Assembly: GCF_022539315.1 (NCBI RefSeq)
Contig: NC_066333.1
Coordinates: forward strand, 11,685,001-11,749,000
Source of the DNA: Serinus canaria
Taxonomy: Eukaryota; Chordata; Aves; Passeriformes; Fringillidae
Length of the DNA: 64,000 nucleotides
Direction: 5' to 3'
The notes beneath the pieces are model-generated. The model made no database searches. It was not told the DNA's origin and worked only from the letters and a program-made list of their open reading frames with translations. Shown here piece by piece: positions 13,421 to 23,388 of the stretch. How positions within the stretch are numbered: the stretch's first letter is position 1; every line of letters begins with the position of its first letter. Position numbers and translations under genes: made by a program.

Positions 13421-13534
13421 GGTTCACTTCTCGGCCGGGTGCCGGTTCACCTTCTCCCGGCTGCTCGTTCGCTCGTCGCTCGGGTGCTGCTTCACCCTCG
13501 CCCGGGTGGTTGTTCACACTGTCCCGGCGGCCCC
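13421..13534 (+). repeat. 23-bp minisatellite, five units, in the VAPB promoter/5' UTR
   Basis: Five consecutive units of 22-23 bp start at 13421, 13444, 13467, 13489 and 13512. Each has the pattern G-TTC-C-C-TCTC-CCGGGTG-T with substitutions; the first is GGTTCACTTCTCGGCCGGGT plus GCC. The fifth unit keeps only the first two thirds of the pattern. It lies 136-249 bp upstream of the VAPB start codon. Confidence 0.75.
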
Positions 13535-13760
13535 GGAGCGGGGACAGGCGCGGCCGGCGGTCGGGCGGCGGCTGGCGGCGCACACGCTGCGGGGCAGGGC
13601 GGGCGGGAGGCGGGATGATGCAGCACCGAGGGGCCCGCGGAGAGGCTGCGGCGGCGGCTGACGTGAGCCCGGCCCCGCCGTGAGAGGCCGCGGGGGGAGG
13701 CTCAGCGCCGCTGCTCCTCGGGCGCTGTCGTGGCCGGAGGTGCCTCCCCGGCGCGTTTCA

Positions 13761-16700
13761 GGAACAAAGAGGGCTAATAAACAGCGTTTATTCGTCGCTG
13801 GAAAGCGTGGTTTGTATTAAGCGCCTTGTTATCCAGAAGCAGCGTGGTTTTTTAGGCCTCTACTCCGTTTGGCCTCAGGGCTGCAGGGGAAGCCCTCGGG
13901 CCCCTGGCCGCCCCTGCCCGGCTCCCAGCGCCGCCGACAGCTCCGGCCAGGCTCGGGGAAGGGCAGGGAAGCGCTCCCGGGAAAAGGAGGAGCTCCCGGG
14001 GCCGCAGGGCTCAGAGCGCAGCGTTACAGCGCCAGGGCAGCCCTGGGAACCGGCATCGAGCTGCAGGCAATACTCGCTTTTTAATGAATAAAACCAGAAC
14101 TTCAGGTCATCTCAGATTTTAAGACATCCCTCCCTCCCTTTCTTAAAGGTTTTGGTTACTCGTTGGGGTTTTTATGTTTGTTTTGGAGTGGTTTGTGGTG
14201 GTTGTGTTTTGGGGATTTTTGTTTGTGTTGCGTTTTGGGTGGTTGGTTTTTACTACAATGTTTTAAAACATTTCTTTGAAATTTACAGCATGGTTTAATA
14301 TAGAGTGCAGCTTTACTGATAGCCCTAGGCTAGTGTAATTACAGCAACGCTACGCTTTCGCTCCCCTTTCTCCTCAGGTTGTTTTAAACATTTGAAAAGT
14401 TCCTAAGAATTTATAAAGCATTCCTGTAACCTGTCAGAGGCAGGAGTTTGGGATGCCCCTCTTAAAAGCAGAAGTATGCTGGTTTTAAAAACTGGTAGTT
14501 TATGTACACTAAAAAGTATTAATTGGACTTTATACATACTGGACTTTCTACATACTGGACCTCAGGAGGAAATGCCATTTGAAGAAATAAAAAGATTCCA
14601 AAGAAAATTCATTTCTCACACCAGTATAATCTACATGATGCAGTGCACCTTTCCCTCACACAAATTCTTTGTATCCCGTTATTTGACTTAATAAATGCCA
14701 AAAATGCATAAGGTGGCTAAAAAGATCTAGAATTACAAGAGTGTTGTTCTCTTTCTGGCACTAAAAGCAATATCAAATGAGTGATGTGTATGTTAAAATT
14801 AACACTCCTGAGCAGGACAGTGGCATTCACTGCTCTGAGCACATCTGCAGTGTTTATACCACACCTTCAGCTGCTCCTGTCCACCACAATCCCTGTTCTT
14901 CTGCTCACGTGCTTTACCACCTCCCATCCTATTTCATCTTTTTTGTTCTCTATCGTCTTTCGTTCCATGCCAAAACAAACCAAACCAAACCCATACCTGT
15001 ATTTAGTACAAAACTCTTAGTTTTGCATGATACAAGGGAAACCTGCCAACTCCTTCCAGCCAGGATAATGGGACTCATTTTTTAAAGCTTCAGCACTGCA
15101 GGGCAATACACTCAAATACTGCTCTTGTTCTTTAAATTCCTTCTCTTTTGGGGAAAGAATGGTCACATAACATCATAAAGGGTGCATTTTCTTTTACAGG
15201 AAACTAGATTTAGATGGTCTTATTATTTTTGTTCCTTGGGGAGATGGGGGGGGGCATAAATTTTAGCCTGAACTACAGATTATGTCATAACATTTTAGAA
15301 CTCAAGTCAGGAGAGAATTGAGTTCATACTTTGCAGCTTTCTTGGCTGGTACTGTGGGAAGGTTACCTTCTTTTACCTAATCTCTTAACTTTTATTTTAT
15401 AAACAGATTCTCTCTGTAAGCCAGGCAGTCTTGGAGCAGTAATTAGTAGAAAAGACAAGCTTTATACATATCAGTAAGTTACTTGCAAACTAACGGGCGA
15501 GGAGTAGGAGAGAAAGCTTTACACAGCATATAGTCATGCATAATAAAAGCCCTAAAGTAAACAACCATAAAGTGTTGCTTCCCAGACCTTTCCCAGTTCT
15601 ACTTTTCCTGAAAGAAGTACAAAGAAGCCCCTGAAGCGTTATGATCCACCTCCTAAAGAAGTTGCCAAGATGTATCACCTTGCCCTAATTGGAATCTCTG
15701 AAAGTACCTGTTTGTATTTGAAGGACTCGCCCACGTTTTCAGCCAGGCTGAAGGCTTTATAAAGCACAGCATTGTTTAGGTTAAAAATTTATGAAGTCTA
15801 ATGAATGTAGGTTGTCAGGTTTTTGTTGCATGTAAATAATGTGTGTACATTTAATGTCGTGCAGGTCAGATTCACTGAACTGGGTGTGCATGGAGGCCAC
15901 CTGCAATACCCCATCCCCATTCCACAGACAGCTCTCACTGGGGACAATTCAGCCACAAGACTAAAAGGCAACTTCATGCCCACGAGGGTTTTTGATTAAC
16001 AGGGGAAGATTGGGATGAACTCTGCAGGGAAATGCTGGACAGCACCTGAAAGCTTTGTACTGAAACAATTTTAAAGAACAAGTTCATTGGTTGCAAAACT
16101 TCTACTTAGGAAGCTGTGAAAGTGAAACATTCTCATTGTGTATGTGCAAACCAGGTGGTTTGCATTTAGTTCTCAGATTCCCTGTGCAAACATATGCAAA
16201 TGTTTTTTTCTCTCTATTCGAGCATATTCCTTGTGTCTACCTTTCTTATGCTCTCCCTGATGCACATTGATGCCATCTTAGACAAACCCATCTGACACTA
16301 TTCAAAAGCAGTTTGTTCACATCTAAGAGCATAACTTCAAAATTGCAGGTAACGAGAAATTTAAATTATTCCAGGTCTCTGTTAAACAAAAGATGACATG
16401 GTATGTGTTTCCTGCATAGGAACTGCAGCCACTTGCTTAGTAAAAACTTGTACCCAACCTTTTCATGTGAAAGAGCAGTTCAGAAACAGGACTTCATGTT
16501 TATTTAGCTTTTGAAGGCTGCCCTTAACTCAACGGGTTAGATATGCATCCCAGATTAAAGCAACCAAACCACATCTTTTAAGCATCATGTAAGACAAGCG
16601 AGTTAACTGCAGCCAAATCCGTATTTTTGAGAACTACTAAGCACCAGAGCAGTGGTTTAAAAAAAGCAAGCTACCAATCAGCTGGCTGTATTAACAAACA

Positions 16701-17190
16701 AGAGAAGATCCCTTCCCAGCACAACAGGCCCACGACACTATGCAGATATTAAAAGCACTTTACAGTTTTGATGGACAGAAACCCGGCCTAAGCAGTTGAG
16801 AACTGTGCATTTCATGCAGTCTAAGGTAAAAACAATGTATTAAGTAACTTGGCCCTGATAGAATTTGTCAGGCCTTGCCCTGCTTGACAAGCCTGTGTGT
16901 GGCCTGCAGTTTCTCAGGCATGGTGCTGCAAAGGAAGGAAGTGTTACACAAAAGCTGCATTCTCTCTGCTGTTTGCCCCCATCCCTTCTTTGCACAGGAT
17001 CTTCTGCCTTTGTGTGTACACAGACCAGGGCAAAGCTCCAGTTTCTGCACACCAGTAGTCAGGACTTCTGGAAAAGCTATTCCAGTCATTTGTACGTGTA
17101 AGCTATTGCTTACATTCCTCTTCTATCATTATATTGCTACAGAGACTATTTTTTAAGATGTGGAGAATTTTGGAATCACTTATCAACAAG
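13761..17190. other. intergenic region between VAPB and the RAB22A 3' end
   Basis: About 3.4 kb separates the two tandem minus-strand genes. It has a G/T-rich stretch (about 14155-14260), an (AAACC)-like run near 14970-14990, a G run at 15246-15254 and ordinary AT-rich sequence. No exon, RNA gene or intact mobile element was recognised. If RAB22A used a more distal poly(A) site (sense AATAAA also occurs near 16499-16504 and 15391-15396), part of this would be 3' UTR. Confidence 0.55.
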
Positions 17191-17214
17191 CCAGCATATT
17201 TATAAACAAAGCAT

Positions 17215-17220
17215 TTTATT
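17215..17220 (-). terminator. RAB22A: candidate RAB22A poly(A) signal
   Basis: The minus-strand AATAAA is followed by a GT-rich stretch about 20-40 bases on (TGCTGGCTTGTTGATAAGTG), a good arrangement for cleavage near 17198. The hexamer lies in a perfect 18-bp palindrome (17212-17229) that also gives AATAAA on the plus strand. Another sense-strand AATAAA lies at 17302-17307. Which one is used cannot be decided from sequence. Confidence 0.45.
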
Positions 17221-20200
17221 AATAAAATGTTTACACCTTTTTTTTTTTTTGCACAATACATCAGACTGGTAGTGATTTAGCATGTTATTACACTATAAAA
17301 GTTTATTATGAATACTTAGGCTGAAAAGGCTGTTTACATTATGTCAAATCAACATTTCTTTATTTGCATTCTATGCACTATACGGGAGTGTAAGGACTCA
17401 AACAAAAAAGAGAGAACAAAAGCCTGGTTTTCCTCATTAGCATCTACAAACCAACAATACAGACAAACCTGTACACGCTCTCAGGACCAGCCCAAGAGAA
17501 GACTAAAAAAAAAGTCTCAAAACATTCATAAGCTTGGGAATTCATCACTACAATATTTCATCACTAGTAATCTGACTACACTTCATGCAGTGAAGCAATG
17601 GGTGGGAATTTGTGCAGTTTACAGTGCTGCAAGTGCTCTGTAACTTTGAGCGGCTTAAGTTGGTTTTAGTAAGAGATAATATAGTAAGAAGGCACAGACC
17701 TTTCAACCCTTGTAACAGGTTAACCCATCCTAGAATGAAAAGGCAGAATGTTGTTATGAGTGACAAGAATTGCTGATACAAAGGTTAACCTTTACACATT
17801 TTACAGGCAAACATACACTGCAAGAGCTCTATGCATATCAGGTTATTTTTGTATCCTGAACACACAAATGCAATTTCTCATACAGAAAAAACCCTTTTTT
17901 TCTTCATTGTCCTCAGTGTGGGGGGTACAAATGGGAAGATTGCCAGGAAGTCTTAAGCATCTTAGCTACAGAAATGCAATCCATTTCTGTGCCTTAAATC
18001 AATTAACTCACCATCAAAGAGTCAGTGTTGGATACACAATTTCAGAAAGAGGAAGTCCAAGAAAGAAAGTTAAAATACAGAAGAGTGGACTAGAGGCTTA
18101 CAATAACTTGCTCCTCCAGGTGAATGTGCTTTTAGCCTTCATTATGTGGTAAAATACAGTCATGGCACAGGTCTCAGCTGCTGTGACAGTTTCATAAGGC
18201 TGTGCTAATGAATTAGCTTTTTGCTTACAAATATTTGCTGCCGTGACAAATACTTCTAGAACTTTGTGGTAAAAGAGACACTCACCACCTATCCTTGTCT
18301 AAATCCCGTAAGGAAACAAAGAACAAATTGCCAAGAAAACATAATGGATTTAATAGGAATTACATACTGTAATGTGAGTAACAGTGAGGCAAGATAGTAG
18401 CAGTGAATCTATCAAGGTGTCAGAGTTACAGAATATTCAAGTGCAACAACTGGATGGAGTATCACACCCACAGTGATGAAGAGCATGACAGAAGAGTGGT
18501 CTGTGTCCTTCAACATTTGAAAAAGTTGGTTTGTTCAACAATACGTATGTGAAAACATCAACAAAAGCCAAGCAAAGAAAACCCCAACTTTCTTCAAAGA
18601 ATATCTTTACAAAGGTAATTAGCTCCTTAAATAAAATTTATACTTAGTGTTTAAGCAAAAATTTAGGAACATCAATTTGCAGGTTGATGTAACAGGAACA
18701 GCAAAATTGTTTCTTCTAAGAAGTCTTGATTCTACACCAAGAAAACTCATCCTACTGCCTCGATTCTTCATGTAAAATAGGGAGTAACTCTGAGCCATTA
18801 GAACTTTTCTAAGTATTTCTGAATAGCTCTTTATAGCATGTACACTCTAACAACACTATGTTAAAAATCCAGGGTTGGGTGGGGGGGAGGAAATGGAGGG
18901 GGGAAGGAGGAAAAGAAGAACCTAAGAACATTTTGACATGTCAGAGGCTAAGCTCATCAGTATTCTCGAATTTCAGGATAGTCTTATATCCTTAAAAGAT
19001 TTGTATCTGTGACACTTTAGGGATCAAGTCTGGTAATACTTGTTCAATTCTTTCCAAGTCGTGCATTTTTGACAGTAGCTGAGCAAGAAGTGGTTTGCAT
19101 TCAGACTTTTGAGACCTCCAGAATATTAGAAGGGATTTTTCAGAAACAAACATTAGTGTCAGAAGGCCTAAAATAATTTTAGGGAACTATGTTTTGGCAC
19201 CTGAATTTTTGTATGATATACAAATATGCATTTTCAAGCATATTCCTTTTGACAAGCTGGAGCCATATGACTCAGAGGAAAGCTAACATGACTATTTTAA
19301 TACTAGAACCTGTATTTCCATCTTACATTGGTAATTCACACCATCATCATAGTTCTGTAAATCTTCTGTCACCTACCATCACTAGGCTGTGATCTATTAC
19401 CAGAGATGGGATCTGAACAGGAAACACCAACAGTTTTCTATACAGAACTTTTTTGCAGATTTTTAGAGACTTAATTCCAAGTATACAATTCTTCTGCTTT
19501 GAGTAACTGACTTGTGATGTACAAACCCTCTCAGGTGGCTGTACAATGACTCCCTGCTAGAAAAGTTTGTCCTTTTCTCTCAACTATGAACCAGAAAGCC
19601 ATTTTTAGAGGCTGTAAGTATTCAGGAGTGATACGTGAAGCCTTTTTACAAAATGAGCAGTCAGTGTGGAAGTTGAAGCCAGTGAATTATGCAGGTTCTC
19701 CTTGTGTTGGAGATGATTTCGCCCTGCTTGTCTGTGGCTATTGCTGCTGAGTGAGGTTCACTCCAGGGTGAGCAGCTCCACACTCCAGTTCTGACAGCTT
19801 CTGTCCTGTAAATCATCCATTCCTGTGCAGATTGCTGACACAGCTCACCACAAATAGCCTACACCATCCTTAACACACACTAAAGACTGTTTCACAAGCA
19901 AATAATTCAAACATCACTGCTAAAGCTTCCTTTTCCATCTAGTAATGTGTTATACTGGAACTAAACACTAGTGTGAAGGAATAATTTAGCCTTAACAGTG
20001 TAAAAAAAAGAAATCTTGCTGAGGCCAACTTTTAAACCATTCAAGATTTTCACCGTGAATTACTTTTTGATAATTAAAATGAAGCTTTAACCAAGATTGT
20101 AGCTCTCCCTCAACCAGGTTGAAGGATTAGACTTCCAAATCAATAAGTAGGTCCTGTCTCCTCTCCTCTTACTCTCTTCCCAAGCAAGTAAGCAATCCTT

Positions 20201-20854
20201 CTTGAGCAGGCTGGTAGCATTAAATGTAAAGCAACACATCAAAGACTCCAGTCTGCATAAAACATCCCTCTACACCATTAACTGTCTGATCCTGCAGCAC
20301 TTGAAGGGTCTCACTGATGTCAGCAGGGACCTGGAGTGCAGTGATTTGTTGGACCTGAAATAAAGTCTTTACCTTCACAGTAACATCAAAAGTTGTTAGA
20401 ATTGTCTTAGAACTTTTCAAAGCACCTATAACAATTTTCAGTAGTATGATTACTAAATGCTTAAATGTCAGTTTCCAAATTTCACCTAGTTGGGTATTTG
20501 ATATACCAATTTTCAGCATGTGTATAAAATACCCTGCAAAACTACCTGCAGCACAGATTGAGAACCTGGCAAGTCAGCTAAGTGACTGTTTCAAGAGAGG
20601 GTCAGATAAGATACCTTCCAAAACCTGGAGAGCACATTCAGGTTGCTCCAAAGTTTAAGAATGAAACATTTATCAAATTTAATTTTTGTTCAATTCTATA
20701 ACTTTCATGAGAAAGAAGTGGTGGTGGTCAGAAGTTGCAACAGTCATATTTTTTCAGCTAAAAATGCTCTGGATCAATGATATAACATACACCTCATTAC
20801 ATTTTTACATACATGACACTTTGCCCTTTCAAACGTGTTCTGCAGAAATTAATC

Positions 20855-20957
20855 TGTGCCATGTGCTCTGGGATGACCCTGCTTGAGCAGGGAGGTTGAA
20901 CCAGATTACTCACTGTGGTCCCTTTCAACCTGAACCATTCTGAGATTCTGTAATCCC
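20855..20957 (+). repeat. CR1-like LINE fragment inside the RAB22A 3' UTR
   Basis: GACCCTGCTTGAGCAGGGAG, then GTTGAACCAGAT, GTGGTCCCTTTCAACCTGAA and CATTCTGAGATTCTGTAAT follow the order of the avian CR1 3' region. The copy is on the plus strand, so it is antisense to RAB22A. Its few changes from the canonical tail suggest it is younger than the 5400 fragment. Confidence 0.8.
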
Positions 20958-22936
20958 CTTTGACAGTATCTGAAAGTTGAGTCTCTCTGATGAGCTCCAC
21001 TCATTAGACAGAAAGACATGGTGGAATAAAACTTTAATCCTGAGCTTTTTTAACAACTTACCAGGAAAAAAGTTATTAAAAATTTGGCTGGAATGGTTGA
21101 TAATCTGCACTCCAAGCACTCCAATACCAATGTATCTCCAAATAGAGAAGCTATGTTAGGATAAAATATAATCAATTCCAGCAAGCCTAGTGCAAGATCA
21201 AAGCAGCTGACCTAACAAATTATTAATACAAACGAAACCACTTTTCTCTACCAAAAATGAAACAATGAGCATGTGCATCTCATGCAGGGAAGATTTCATT
21301 CCAGCATTCAGCAGGGCCAGTGATCAATAAACACTTATCTGGACTCAGAAGAACTTACATCAACTGTCTGTCTTTTTAAATAGTCAAATATTAAGAAGCA
21401 GCCTCACTCCAAGGCTGGCAGTTTGAATAATCTGGAACACTGGCTGTTACACTTTACCTGCAGCAATTCAAGATCAGAACTGCAGAAAGAGTAGGGTGCA
21501 TACCCATGAAGTTGGATTTCTTGGGCTCTCTAGAAGCATGGAGCCTGTGGGGCTATGGCAAAGAAGGCAGAATTGGCAATGCAGGCAGGGTAAAGAAAAG
21601 GCATGACAAAAATGTAGTCACCAAATATCACTATATTTGGACACTGACCTGTCCAAAAACCTCAATGTACCAGTTTGCCTGTTCTGATCCAGCTCTCCAA
21701 AAATTTTCAGTAACACAAATGAATGTGAAGTACAAGTCCCTTCATTTCTTACAATTTCCTTCAGAGAAAATACTTGAGATGATAGAAAACCAGATTAAAA
21801 AAAAAAGAATAAGCATCATCATGAGCTCAGTTGGATACTATAGCTAACCAGCATATTTTAGTATATACTCAAGTCTATTAAGCTCTTTTTCTTCAAAAGT
21901 ATAAAAGTTTCTCACTAGTGCTGGTAAGAAACAAAAAGTAAAAATAAATAAAATAGCACAAACAGGTATGGTCAACCTATAGTTTAATTGAAAGCCTAGT
22001 AAAACCCATACAGAATAAGCTAAACACCGATTTGCTAAAAACCCTCACAGATGAAAAACCCCCAGGAACCAAGAGGTAATGATCTACATTACCACATGTC
22101 TTAAGGTTACTTCCTATGTGTATTTTTGTGCCCAAAATAGGAAAGACTGGGTGCACCCCAGATGAAAGCTTGTTCAACAGACAGACCTCGTGCTGCCCCA
22201 ACAGGATGTTCCATTGGCCCTTTCAAATGTCATTGAAAGAGAAATAATTTCATCTGCCTCTGGATGAACTCACAGTGACAATACCTAAAATGCAGGAAAA
22301 AAACCCTGATGGAGATTCCCCAAGAGTTTATCCCTAGGTGTGGAATGGAAGGAGTGTAGAAGACTCTATTATTTTTTACTGTTTTTACATAATTTATAAC
22401 ACTTTAAACACTGGTCTCATAAATATAATATGAACACTTTACACATGCCAAGCAATTAAAAGCTTTCCCCAAAACCTTGTAGGTCTTATCAGAACCACTG
22501 GCAGCATCTGTTTACAGCATCTCTTTTTAGTCAGTAACCATTTCATTTAGTCAGATCTACAAGTAATTTTCTTTAACCAATATCTTAATATTAAAAAAAC
22601 TTGTAACAACAAAAAGATGCCTATAAGCATACCAGTTTGCCTTAAAGTGATTACAGTCAGCATGAAAAAGAAGATTGTCTGTGGTTTAACATCTGTTGCT
22701 TGTGTCCCCACCCCCAGTGCAGATCATCCTTAAATAAAAAGTGCAAATGGGATTTGGGGACTGGATGGACTGATTTGCCTACTATTTGTCTTCAGTTGCT
22801 TATTCTGTAGCCGTCTCACATCAACTGTCCCATCATACTTTGGAGTAGCTACACCAAAATTTAAAATAAGGCTCACTGAAGAAAAGGAAGAAATGACATC
22901 TAACTTCCAGACTCCTCCTAACCCAATCTCCCACAA

Positions 22937-22943
22937 AAGTGCT
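22937..22943 (-). promoter_or_regulatory. candidate miR-302/372/373 target site
   Basis: The sense strand reads AGCACTT, a 7-mer seed match, three bases from the miR-204 site. RAB22A has been reported as a miR-373 target in human cells. Close spacing would allow joint action, but this is inference. Confidence 0.35.
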
Positions 22944-22946
22944 CAT

Positions 22947-22954
22947 TTCCCTTT
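22947..22954 (-). promoter_or_regulatory. candidate miR-204/211 target site
   Basis: The RAB22A sense strand reads AAAGGGAA, an 8-mer match to the miR-204/211 seed, about 340 nt after the stop codon. RAB22A is a reported miR-204-5p target in mammals. A seed match alone is weak evidence. Confidence 0.45.
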
Positions 22955-23290
22955 TTACAAAACCCTCCCAAAACCTTGTTTACAAAACTATGAAAACATT
23001 TCAGTTCTACCATCCACGTAGTCACCTTCCGATCAAGCAAGGCCAAAGAAGTGAAGATGGATTCCCTTAGAATGCAAGAGACACTGCACGCCATGGGAGC
23101 CAGCAGGCTGCCCTGACCACTGCAGTCTTTTCTGCGGGCGCACAGGTGTCCGATGAGCCGGTCCCTTCTTGGGGACCCCAGGTGTATGAACACCAGCAGA
23201 TAAAGATCTAAGACTGATATATAAACCCAATGTCAACTATTAACTTCCAAGACCACCTACTGTATAAAGTTTGACTTTCTAAAGGGTCAG

Positions 23291-23388
23291 TCAACAGCAG
23301 CTGCGCTTTGTCACCGATGGCTGTCGTCGAAGTTTGAAGCCCTTCCCACTAGATGCGGGGTTGGTGTCAGTGGATGGAATTCTGCGAC
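23291..23388 (-). CDS. RAB22A: RAB22A exon 7 with stop codon
   Basis: Residues 163-194 and TGA: the hypervariable tail RRIPSTDTNPASSGKGFKLR, then RQPSVTKRSCC. The last two residues are the prenylated Cys-Cys. Confidence 0.97.

Larger units (their letters stand above)
12780..13760 (-). promoter_or_regulatory. VAPB: VAPB CpG-island promoter and 5' UTR
   Basis: A block of very high GC and CpG density begins sharply near 12790, surrounds exon 1 and fades near 13760. The transcription start is not directly visible. The 5' UTR must lie upstream (rightward) of 13285. It would include a GGA-repeat leader next to the ATG, a long pyrimidine tract in the sense strand (13321-13402 on the opposite strand is almost pure purine) and possibly a five-unit 23-bp minisatellite at 13421-13534. 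No TATA box is evident, which fits a housekeeping CpG-island promoter. Confidence 0.8.
17198..23290 (-). other. RAB22A: RAB22A 3' UTR (probable, about 6.1 kb)
   Basis: This AT-rich sequence follows the RAB22A stop codon. I recall mammalian RAB22A mRNAs as having very long 3' UTRs, so this length is plausible. It contains adjacent candidate miR-302/372/373 and miR-204/211 seed matches near 22940, an antisense CR1 fragment (20855-20957), a G-rich plus-strand stretch (18875-18912, C-rich in the RNA) and a 99-codon sense open frame (20220-20519) of doubtful meaning. The left boundary rests only on the poly(A) signal. Confidence 0.55.

Noticed and set aside
12771..13583. 270-codon minus-strand frame through the VAPB CpG island
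   Set aside because: It is out of frame with VAPB. GC-rich islands are poor in stop codons, the sequence is low-complexity Pro/Ala/Arg/Gly, and no domain is recognised.
13121..13618. 165-codon plus-strand frame antisense to VAPB exon 1, with an ATG in AAAATGGCTGCC context (13139)
   Set aside because: The stop-free length is explained by GC content, and part is simply the complement of VAPB exon 1 and purine repeats. Only start-site data could revive it.
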